A stretch of 64,000 nt of DNA, taken from positions 16,775,001 to 16,839,000 of the forward strand of contig JAFREQ010000011.1 in the NCBI GenBank assembly GCA_025331565.1, given 5' to 3'. Positions 49,405 to 58,608 of this stretch are shown in pieces. The stretch is from Holacanthus passer. Lineage: Eukaryota; Chordata; Actinopteri; Pomacanthidae. Positions within the stretch are counted from its first letter, which is position 1, and the number at the start of each line of letters is the position of its first letter. The notes under the pieces were generated by a model, which searched no databases, was not told the DNA's origin, and was given only the letters and a program-made list of their open reading frames with translations. Position numbers and translations under genes: made by a program.

Positions 49405-49406
<2 letters not shown>

Positions 49407-49632
49407 CATGCACCTCCACCTTTGCACCCCTGCCCAGGGCCCAGGGGAGTGAAGAGCTACCTGTCACTGTGCCTATACCTCCAGGCAGCTTGTGGGGCAG
49501 GGTGGCGAGGGGTGGGGGGGTTGTCACTGTGCCCGACTAAGAAGTCACCTTTCGGGGATATGAATCTTAATAAGGTGGGGATGAAGGGGGGGCTGGAGGA
49601 GGTTGGAGCAGATGCGTGCTGCTGCTGTTACA

Positions 49633-49634
49633 GT

Positions 49635-49705
<71 letters not shown>
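49633..49705. repeat. (GT)n microsatellite, longest in the window
   Basis: About 36 GT units with one early interruption (TTTG). It lies 230 bp from the CA array at 49365, in the opposite dinucleotide phase, so the two could pair as inverted repeats. Confidence 0.95.
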
Positions 49706-49706
<1 letters not shown>

Positions 49707-51490
49707 CAGATGGGGAGTTGTGGAGTGCTGACAGGCCCTGTATGCTTCCTGGCTGCCAGATTATTTTTGGTAATTTATAACCATTGTTGCTTAAAGGGGC
49801 TTTTATCTTCAACGGTTACTGATACAACAACACTCAACAACAGCAATGCAACCGGCTCCAGTAGACGGCATCTTCGCTTGTTTGTGTGGTTATGCTTTCT
49901 GTGTTCTGTGCGCTTGTGTGGTCGTGTGTTTGTGTTTGTATGTGGCAGAGCACCAAGGGCAGGGCTGCTCTCGCTCCTAGAAATGAGCCTTTGTGAGACG
50001 GCGCGCAGATAAACAAAGGAAGTGAAAATGTACTATACAGTATATGAACATAGAGTGTAGAGGCAAAATAGGATAACAGGTTGAGTTTATAAAAAATGGT
50101 TCACAGTTTTTTATTGTATGGAGCACAGTGTTCACATCCAGACAGAGCAATGATGTCGCTCCTGATTGGCATCAGCTGCTTCACTCATGTTTCAGTATCA
50201 CTGGTTCATTCTTCAGCTGATTAGCAACATCCACTCATATTGATACAGATGTGCAGTGCAGCTATTAACACTTCTCAGTATTACTTTGCTGATCCTCCTC
50301 TGAGCTGTACTAACTATTATTAATTTAAAGTGGTGGATTTATTCTCCCCACATAATCCTATACTTCCTTCTGGGATTCTTCCTTCAAACAACAGAGCCCT
50401 GACCATTTGTTATTTGTCGTGTCTCAGACTGGATTGTGTCAGTCTGTTTGGCACGGCTCATGTTTTCTGTTCCCTTTGACAAATAGTTTTGTATCTTTGG
50501 GCCACTTTCAGCCGAATATTGCCTTTAAAAGTCACACATCAAAGAGCTGTTTGCCAGACATCGGTATTAGCTGAGTCTTTATAACATGTGCACAATACAT
50601 TTGCAGTCAAAAGTTAACATAGAAAATAGCCACTATCAACACTTCTGAGTCATGACAGTCAAGTGAACACTGACGTGAATATGTGACAGCAGAATGTAAA
50701 TAATAGCAGCGTCACATTGACACATGGTTGTTGCTTGGAAATAGCAGACAGAGATTCCATTATAGGAGTCTGTCGCACCAGACATTCAGAGTCACTGTGT
50801 CACTGAGTCACAGTTTTATATTCGGCAAAAGTACAATATCCAACTAAAACATTTCAATTCAAATAGAGGCTGTGTAGAAACTGGATTGTATGTCCGGGGC
50901 AGACGGGGGAATCTGATTGTGTTCAAAATGATTTTTAGATGTATTTATTCGAGGTGCTTTGTCTACGTGCATGTTGTCAGGTGAGTTTGATGTTGTACGT
51001 CATCTGATGCATTTGTACACATCAGCGCTGTAACCTCAGGTCACAGGGTGTTTAGGGTCTTTCAACATTAGCCACACTCGCCCATGCCTCCAGGCTAAAA
51101 TCGACCAGTTCCCGGCTTGTATCCAAGCCTTATCTGTAGTCCACGCATCAGAGGCCTTTTATGTAACCTCAGACGGTATCAGAGGTAAATAAGGTAAACT
51201 TGAAATACAAATGATGCTACCCATCAGAAGTAAATGTTAGTAAATCACAGGCACGTTCAAAAAACTGAGGTAAGGTGCATAAGATTTTCAAAAGTTGTAG
51301 TCACAGGTACTGAACTATAGAGCCATCACTCTCATCTCATTAACTAAAATCTAACAAGACTACCAGACCAAATTCTCTCTCCTGTCCTCTCATTCATTTC
51401 AATGAGGCCAGTCTGTTGATGCAGAACAGGTGCCGACACAGGGGGCCACTGCAAAAAATGTTGAACTAGTTTTAAATTGTGTGACCACAA
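49706..51490. other. Intergenic, no gene recognised
   Basis: Beyond the microsatellite the sequence is AT-rich and unique-looking. No structured element is seen. Confidence 0.45.
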
Positions 51491-51560
51491 TATGATAAGA
51501 TAAGATATTCCTTTATTCGTCCCACGGTGGGGAAATTCACAGTGTCATCCGACAAGCTGT
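51491..51560 (-). mobile_element. LINE/SINE-type 3' tail (copy 2)
   Basis: It shares the AAGATAAGATATTCCTTTAT core and TCCCAC.GTGGGGA block with 14843-14885. No tRNA-like head is seen on the adjoining side, where CAGTGTCATCCGACAAGC follows, so this is a 5'-truncated copy or a copy of the partner LINE. Confidence 0.6.
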
Positions 51561-51778
51561 GGCGGTCAATTAAATATGCACAAGTTCACGTTTCAGATTG
51601 CACTGCAGTGTTTTCCTGTTTGATAAGCCTTCAGACTGCCTCAAACTCAATTTCTGGGATCATATTTCATGTCTCACCTGTAACTGAAGCAACAGCCACC
51701 AACTGAGCCCCTTGCATTGTTTTAACACCGGGCTAATTTCGGTTTAAATGCACATGAAGATTCTACAGTTTCGCTCGT

Positions 51779-52234
51779 GAGGCTGAAGAATCTGATGCTG
51801 ACATGCTGATGCTTAGCAGGTACAATGTTTACCATGTTCACATTTGTTAAATCACACTAAACACAAAGTACGGCTCAGGGTTAACACAGTGCCATTAGTT
51901 CATTAAACAAAATTATTTAAAAGTATAACCAGATGATGGTGCAAAAGGGAGAGTTGGGGGATCACCAAAGTTATTATTAGAATGTCTGCACCAACATCCA
52001 TGACTGTCTTTCCCATAGATGACTGAAAAGCACAAGAGTCAACCTGCTGGAGGCACTAGAGGAACACCATGGTCATTAGGTGTCACCACGAATGTCTATA
52101 CAAATTTTCATTTTCATGACCAATCCAACCAATAGTTGTTGAGATATTTCTGTCTGGACCAAACCAGTAGACTACCTGACCTACAGACAGACATTACCAT
52201 CTACAGAGCCGCGCTGATAGCGGCAACGACAATT
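51779..52234. mobile_element. Long copy of a teleost interspersed repeat (ATGTCTGTACCAAATTTCA family)
   Basis: Ordered blocks of a family I recognise from percomorph genomes are present: GCTTAGCAGGTACAATGTTT, CACTAAACACAAAGTACGGC, CAGATGATGGTGCAAAAG, GGGGATCACCAAAGTTATTA, AATGTCTATACAAATTTTCA, TAGTTGTTGAGATATTTCTG and the terminal AGAGCCGCGCTGATAGCGG. It spans about 455 bp, apparently near full length. A second, truncated copy lies at the right window edge (63886). The terminal GCGCTGATAGCG forms a small inverted repeat. I do not know its class with certainty. Confidence 0.65.
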
Positions 52235-53969
52235 CTCATTCTTCACATCGGACCAACTTCACAAAGAGTCATCCACATTGTGACACTGTCAAAATAATTC
52301 CAGCCGCGTATTAAATCCTGTCCTGTTCTGACAGACAGACGTAATCAAATCCAATTATGCCACTTCTCCCTTTGCTCCCCATTAGTGCTCATCTCCCATT
52401 CTCCTCTCAAACTCCCTTCCTGCAACAAAAAACATTTGAATGACAATGGCGTCGTCCTAACACCCACAACAGGCACAGCGCTCGTGCTCTTCTCCTGTGC
52501 CTCTCTCACCCTCTCTCCTTTCCACACGTTCTCCTTTCTAAAAATCGATAGAAAGGAAAACAAAATGACAGGGTTTCATATCACTGCTGTGATACCCCGA
52601 GACTACACAGGGAAATGACTATTTCCACACACAAAAGGCTCCATTACCGCCAGGTGACCTCTCGTCATTGTGTTCCTTAACCTCCGAGTTAGACACCCCA
52701 GGATCAGCGCTTCAATGTATGTGTTAGCAGGTGTGTGTGTGTGTGTGTGTGCGACTGAGTGGTGTAATTGTGTATGTACCAGAGCTCCTCGTGCGATGGC
52801 AAAGGAATCTGTCATTCATGCTGACTTTTTTTTTTCTCACACTCTCTGCAATGACTGCACAGCCGTCTGTTTTTAGCATTAAAAAAAATTCAAGCAGCTT
52901 TCAAAAAATGTCAAAAGCACGGCTAATTATATTTTTCTTTGTGCATTTAGGCATGCTTGCAATTACTTATAATTATCCTCAATAAATGCTTTACCTTACT
53001 GAGAAGATAAGGGACTTTAATCTGTAGACTTTAAGTGTTTTCCAGCTTTGCAATTGTCTGAGTTGTGTGTGTGTGTATATTTCCACAGTGTTTTTTGGGA
53101 TGTGTAAGCATGTGCTGAGTGCTGAGATTGGGTTGATGTACAATAAAAAGTAGTCTTTCAGGTCGACCTTGTCAGGCTGATTTTTTCATCATATTCTTCT
53201 TCCTCTGCCTCCTGCAGCTCCACCTCTCCTCACATTCACCTGCTAACTTCATCTTCCGTCCCGTCCTCTTATACTCCTCCACATCCCCTGCTGTGCTTCC
53301 ATCGTCCACTTGTACTTCTCAAAGTACTGTATAAACATAGACCACCCTCACTGTATAACACAAAAACCCATACATGCAGCCATTTCGTGCATCTTGGGTG
53401 AATCAGATATCAAAAAAGCTTAAATGCAATCGAGAAGTACTCGAGACAGACTGAAATTGCTCAAACCCTGTCAGGAGGTGGTTTTGAGATACAACCTGGC
53501 CAGATGTTAAAAAGGTGTAAATGCATCTGTCCCTCCAAGAAACATGCGTAATCTTCCCCTCCCGAGTCTCACCACGTTAGTAAGCTGTCTGAGGAAATAA
53601 CCTTGACGGTCTGTCCCCTGTAATAATGTTTCATTGATTTGTATGGGTGAGAGTCTGTGAAGAAGATGAAACTTTTGTCTCGCTCATTGTCCATAAATGT
53701 GACTCATCCACGAGTTTCTCTGGATTGTTATTAGCTGGCTAGTTTATAGCTGATTTATCAAAGAAAGCGTTCAAAAAGCATCTGGATTTTAACCAGATAT
53801 GAGACATTTCATATGACAAGTGTAAATAGAACCAAAGTATTTAATTAAAGCACAATACGGCCTGATCATGTACTGAGTTATAAATCAAAACCCAGGCCAT
53901 AGATACAGTATTTACAATGGGATTGCCATCAAATATAAACCCAGCTTTACTTTAAATCCCCAGAACCAC
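52235..53969. other. Intergenic, no gene recognised
   Basis: A GT array is listed separately. AT-rich sequence with a pyrimidine-rich patch at 53195-53300. Confidence 0.45.
52731..52752. repeat. (GT)n microsatellite
   Basis: About 11 GT units. Confidence 0.9.
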
Positions 53970-54225
53970 TTCTTCTTCTTTTTTTTTTTACTTAACTCCC
54001 CTTCCTCCCCTTTCTGTCCCTCCATCTGCTTCCACCCCTTGTTTTTCCGACTTTGCCACCTTCTCTTCCTGTACTAGCACCTCCCATTTGTCCTGCCCCT
54101 CCCTTTTCTATTTTGCTGATTCTCCCATTTCCACTAGCTTCTTCATCCTCCTCCATCACACTCCCGTTGTTGTCTTCCTCCCTCTTTCCCACCTTCTCCC
54201 TCATTTCCACTCGCTTTTCTCTGAA
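53970..54225. repeat. Long pyrimidine-rich tract
   Basis: About 250 bp dominated by C and T on the plus strand (CTTCTTCTTC, CTCCCCTTCCTCCCC, CTCCCTCTTTCCCACC). The complementary Lys/Glu/Gly-rich frame is compositional, not a gene. Confidence 0.75.
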
Positions 54226-54234
54226 TCCATCAAA

Positions 54235-54370
54235 GGGCATTAATGGTAAATTGCTTTAAGGCAGGTTAATTGTTAAATATGTGTAGGCTTGTAGATGCAC
54301 TTAGCCTTGACTGTAATTTATTGTCTTTAATGATTCGTACTAATTTGTTTGCAATCACAGCGACGATAAA
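54235..54370. promoter_or_regulatory. Candidate conserved non-coding element
   Basis: GGCATTAATGGTAAATTGCT, CAGGTTAATTGTTAAATATG, CTGTAATTTATTGTCTTTAA and CGTACTAATTTGTTTGCAAT: multiple TAAT cores and a forkhead-like TTGTTTGC, immediately after the long pyrimidine tract. Confidence 0.4.
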
Positions 54371-56335
54371 CACAAGCATTCCTTCAAGTGTGCAGTTTTG
54401 GAGACGATAAAACTTTCTCCCGACATTTGGGGAGGAAAAAGAGGAATACTGATGTGAGGATGATATTTGTGAAAGTAGATGCACCGCGCTCTTGCTCTGA
54501 GCATGTTCATTCATTTACTATAACCACGCGGCGACCGAGTGACTCGGAACAGGAGCGTTGCTGCTAAGTGGAACAGAGAAGGGGAGCAGCTGGGCGAAAT
54601 TCACCTGCCACTTCTACTGTGGATCAGAAATTGCACTCACACCAGCAACCTCTCTCCGACAGTGGGGGGGGTGAAAAAATTAGGGGAAACAGGAGGACAC
54701 AGTGTGCTGTGGCCATACAAATCACAGACAGTAGATTGAATGGAGGGCAGTGATGGAAATGGGAAATGGTCACATTCTTTGAGACCTGCTGTGTTTGATA
54801 GACAAGGTTTCATGGTCTGCTGAAGATGAAGCAATGGGTGTAACACACTGATTTACAGCAGCTCACAGACAGAAACCAATACAGTAACTTACTCTGATGG
54901 TGTTTGTTGGCCACGATGGCATATTTTATGCCTTATAATTAAGGAAACTGAAGATTTTGCATGTCAATAAATCTTATTGTATAAGATTTATTCCAACCTG
55001 GTCTCCGTTGAAGTTATGTTTATATACTACTCATTTATTTAGCCAAAAAATGTTTTGAGGGAAATATAATTTCTACCTGAGGCAAGTCTTTGAGGAAGAT
55101 TGCTGTCGTTTTGTACCCAAGTTGTTTGTAAGTGGCCGGAGTGGATGATTGCCATAAAATTGAAGGACTCTGAAAGTGGATGTGGGGTTTGCAGCCTTAG
55201 TTTCAAGTGTGATTGGATTTAAAACGGATTGTGTTTTTATTAGATACTAATACAATAAACATATTGTGTCTCAACTCACGGATGACTTTTTCAATGTTTA
55301 ACCAAGAGCATGATCTTCCCCTAACCTCAAGGAAGCGCAGTGACTTCTAAACTCACAGTCATAACAACATGTAATCGTGCTTTAGTTGCGACAATAGGAG
55401 CAGATACTTTCAGGAAACAAATGAAATATGTTGTTAGTGAATGCTTGAAGACGCATTCACTGTGAACATGTGGCAACTTGGCAGATACGTTCATTAAATA
55501 TTTTCCCTATTATGTGGATGATTCAAGTGACGTCATGCTTCTCTCAAAACATGTTGTAGTTGTTAGTAGTATATAGAGTATAAATGTAGTTTCAAGGAGG
55601 TAGCCTACATGATTGGTTTATTCTGTTGTGCACTACTCTGAATACTTTGCATCTTAAAAATGGAAAGGTGGATGGATTTTAGTTTCTCTAATCTTACCAG
55701 AATATGTAAACGATTACCAAACGAGACTTTCAGCAAGATGGTTTGCAAATTTAGCTTTGACAGGTAGAAATAACCGTCTGACCACTTCTTTTTGCTTCAG
55801 CACTTTGATCATCCAGTCAAATGCAGACTTACTGTAAATCAGACTGTAATCATCAGGAGGCCTCTCCATTCCCTCCCTTGTGAAAGCTCCCGGTGTTCAA
55901 TCTTCTCAGCACTAATGTTTGCTCCTGCATGCAATGACTTGCTGGCTCGCAGGGAGGCAGTGCTGTGTCATCCACACACTGATGAGAGCTGCAGACTGCA
56001 AAAAGCCTGCATTTCAAACACTCATAACAGATTGGTAATATACAATATATAGAGACACACATAACCACAAAGCAGCCCATTCTGCACAGACACTCCTCTC
56101 CATCTGTGACAGGGTCCCCATGGAGCAGGCCGGCACAACTTCACCACCCCTGAGCCCATCAACATGATGTGCACTTTGGCCAGCAGTCCCCAAAAACTGG
56201 CTTTGTCACAGGGAGAGGAGAAGTGTGAGGACATGCCGCAAGTGAACTACAATGTCTGATATCTGAAGAAGAAAGTGCTGCAATGTCTGTGTTTGACTTA
56301 TATCCGTGGGTTCAGGGCCAAGTGGTTCTCTTCAG
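54371..56335. other. Intergenic, no gene recognised
   Basis: Contains a small CpG-bearing patch (54480-54545: CACCGCGCTC, CACGCGGCGACCGAG) and otherwise AT-rich sequence. No coding segment is recognised. Confidence 0.45.
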
Positions 56336-56355
56336 AGAGAGAAAGAGAGAGAGTG
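56336..56355. repeat. Short (GA)n microsatellite
   Basis: GAGAGAGAAAGAGAGAGAGT. Confidence 0.85.
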
Positions 56356-56423
56356 TTGTATTTGTCGTACTGAATACTGTATGCTTAGAAAAGCCACAGA
56401 CATAGAAACAAACGACTAAACAA

Positions 56424-56650
56424 CAAGACAGGCAGGTAGACGAAGAGGCACTGGCAAAAACTAATAGCTGGTCAGTCCGTCATTCAGACAGACAGTTATC
56501 CAGACGGGACACGCTTCATCATAAGCAGACAGAAAGTCGAGACAGACATTATGCTTATACAGAGGAGACATCCACCAGTCACTCAGTCAGATATGTAGGT
56601 ATGACTGATTGACAGCATTATGTAATGCAACACAGACAGACACACACGCT
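56424..56650. repeat. Degenerate CAGACAGA tetranucleotide array
   Basis: Scattered AGACAGGCAGG, TTCAGACAGACAG, AGCAGACAGAAAG and ACACAGACAGACAC units over about 230 bp. Confidence 0.6.
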
Positions 56651-57058
56651 GATCTCCACGCAGACGAACTCAACGAGATAGGCGAGCAAACACTGTGCAG
56701 CCCAGATCAGTTCATTTTAAAAGTCCACACTCAGGCAGGCAGCAGCTGGGGCCGGCCATCAGGGAGAGATGTGGGGCCACGCTGCCCCAATATATCCATG
56801 CAACATTAATATTTCAAAATTGTTTTTCTGGGAATTTATAGTCTGGCCAGCTTGTGCTGTTGGCCTCCATCACACACAGTCACTTAAACGAAGCAGTCAA
56901 GGTTCATGTGTTTGTGTAAGATAATGATTGTTTTCCATTTGCTGGTGTGTGTAAGAGCTTAAGATGGCACAAAGACAGTGAGGTCTAGTATTACTGTAGT
57001 CGGTGTAAAGACTAAACATGGCAATGAATCTCAAAGCTGGTCCAGCTGCTTGTGTGCA

Positions 57059-57083
57059 TCTATCTATCTATCTATCTATCTAT
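57059..57083. repeat. (TCTA)n microsatellite
   Basis: Six TCTA units. Confidence 0.95.
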
Positions 57084-57261
57084 GAATGCACATAGAGTCA
57101 AAATTACAGTGTGTGTAAGATATAAATACTCAACTTGATTTATTTTCTATTAATAATTGGAATAATAAGGAAAACATCATGTAAATTATAGAGAAGGAAG
57201 CAGAAGTCATAATGAAATATCAATGATATTATTTCATTATTGATAATTCTGCTCATTCAAA

Positions 57262-57440
57262 ATTCTTGTTTTGTCCAACCATCATTGGAAAAATATATTC
57301 AATTTACTATCATATATGACAAAGAAAAGCTGTAAATCATGTAGTTGCTGTGTTGCTTGAAACCTGACTTTAAAATGATCAGTTCTGAAAATAATTGCTG
57401 ATGATTTTTCTTTCAACCCACTAATAGTTAATTCTATTCT
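57262..57440. mobile_element. MITE-like repeat, AATCGATTAAT family (copy 4, partial)
   Basis: TTCTTGTTTTGTCCAACCAT, then ATATTCAATTTACTATCATA, then ATGACAAAGAAAAGCTGTAA match the family's middle. A degraded right part follows (TAATTGCTGATGATTTTTCT). It lies within 200 bp of the putative promoter region. Confidence 0.6.
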
Positions 57441-57589
57441 AAGTATAAAACAATGAATGGATGAAAGTTCAGCATCTGGCAAACACTTGCTTTCTGAGGT
57501 TAAAACACAAACTTTAAAGAACACAATTCCCTTGATTAAAAGTGCTTGTTATAGTAAAGTCTCCTCATTATCCAAACATTGACCGGACA

Positions 57590-57691
57590 CAGTCTGACAC
57601 ATGCAGCTGTGGTCAGTGCGCCGGTGAAGGAGAGCTGCTGTGCGCCATGACGCGCGCGTGGAGAGGAGAGAGCGAGCGAACGAGAGAGAGA

Positions 57692-57727
<36 letters not shown>

Positions 57728-58109
57728 TCCCATCTCTCTAAATCAACCAGTCAGTATCCAAAAACACAAGAAGCGCTGATGATCTTCACTGCAACCCTCT
57801 CTTTGCTTCCAGCCTCCAAACTGACTGTGCGCAAACTTCCAGCGAACCTCCGGCATGAGCGGCTGCGGACAGCATGGATGTGCCACATGAGGGGGAGCAC
57901 GCAAACTGAAGCCACCGCTCAAAGTTTCCCTCCTCAACCCACCGTGACACTGACTGAACACAAGCACAACTTTAGGCGTGTTTTTCTCATCTCCTAGTAC
58001 TTTTTTTCCCCCCCGGTCGCCTGCCTGTTGGGATTGCTTGGATTCGGCGGTGCGTCTTTGTATGTTCAGCCGGGGAGACGCGTAGTTTTTCGGCTATAAG
58101 GAAGGTGAC
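57590..58109 (+). promoter_or_regulatory. Putative CpG-rich promoter and 5' leader of the gene starting at 58110
   Basis: CpG dinucleotides cluster here (57619-57680 and 57838-58090) against a CpG-poor background, and the segment directly precedes the candidate signal-peptide exon. No convincing TATA box is visible, which suits a CpG-type dispersed promoter; the start site cannot be placed. Several ATGs occur upstream of 58110 (for example 57601, 57647 and 57855). The one at 57647 opens a 117-codon frame to 57997, rich in Arg, Glu and Ser because it reads through the GA repeat. I regard this as leader or promoter rather than a protein, though it could be an upstream ORF if transcribed. No splice acceptor was confidently seen just before 58110, so the leader may be continuous with the exon. 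Confidence 0.5.
57682..57723. repeat. (GA)n microsatellite in the putative 5' leader
   Basis: About 20 GA units with one GGG interruption, inside the CpG-rich leader. GA repeats near promoters can bind GAGA-type factors and vary in length; whether that matters here is unknown. Confidence 0.9.
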
Positions 58110-58163
58110 ATGCAGGTTCTCGGCTGGACCATAGTTCTCCTCTGCCAGTGGATCCTACAGAAG
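58110..58163 (+). CDS. Candidate first coding exon: signal peptide of a secreted or cell-surface protein (partial gene)
   Basis: The frame reads MQVLGWTIVLLCQWILQK: a short N-terminus, then a hydrophobic core (about residues 4-16), as in a secretory signal peptide. It runs without a stop into AAG|GTGAGT, a perfect match to the metazoan 5' splice-donor consensus, giving an 18-codon phase-0 exon. The ATG has G at -3, which is acceptable for initiation. It follows a CpG-rich leader, the only such gene-start signature in the window. No downstream exon lies in the remaining 5.8 kb, so the mature protein is unseen. Tetrapod cadherin-13 also starts MQ, has a leucine-rich signal peptide split after a short phase-0 first exon, and has a very long first intron, so it is one candidate. 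The peptide is too short to decide, and other immunoglobulin, cadherin or glypican-type genes fit. Exon structure is seen; identity is a guess. Confidence 0.55.
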
Positions 58164-58577
58164 GTGAGTTTATTATCATCCTAAGATAGAAAAAAACACA
58201 TTTTTTATTTATATACATCCAACCTCAGAGATGATGTGTCTGCTGCGTTTGGAGAGAAACATCTGTGTTTCAGTTTCCTAGAAATCACTCATCTGAAGAA
58301 CATCACACATGAAATAACATTTTTTTTATCAGGTCACATAAAGATTTATATCAGAAGCACACCTGCACGTTTCTTTTCCTTGTGCCATATTTCCCTGCGT
58401 TGTCTCCATAAAATATCTGCACCCCAGAACTTGATTTAAAGTTGTTTAAGCCATATTATATTCTATATTTGTCTGCGTATTATACACATGCATGCATATT
58501 ATATATATGTACATGCACATTTTCGGCTCAGTCTTGTTTTATTAGTTTGGATAAACGAGGACTTTTCCCACATCTCC

Positions 58578-58608
58578 AAACGCGCAGATTTCTGCTGTCT
58601 GCGCGTTT
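58578..58608. promoter_or_regulatory. 11-bp GC-rich perfect inverted repeat in the putative first intron
   Basis: AAACGCGCAGA, a 9-nt spacer TTTCTGCTG, then TCTGCGCGTTT. The arms are exact reverse complements and CpG-rich, 415 bp after the splice donor. It could be a cis-regulatory dyad close to the promoter. Confidence 0.5.

Noticed and set aside
49014..49427. A 137-codon minus-strand frame rich in Ser, Leu, Pro and Val/Cys
   Set aside because: It reads across a CA microsatellite and a purine-rich tract; it is purely compositional.
57542..57997. A 151-codon plus-strand open frame in the putative leader
   Set aside because: Much of it reads a GA microsatellite (Arg/Glu repeats). There is no recognisable domain, and it sits upstream of a better initiation site with a splice donor. 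It is kept only as a possible upstream ORF.
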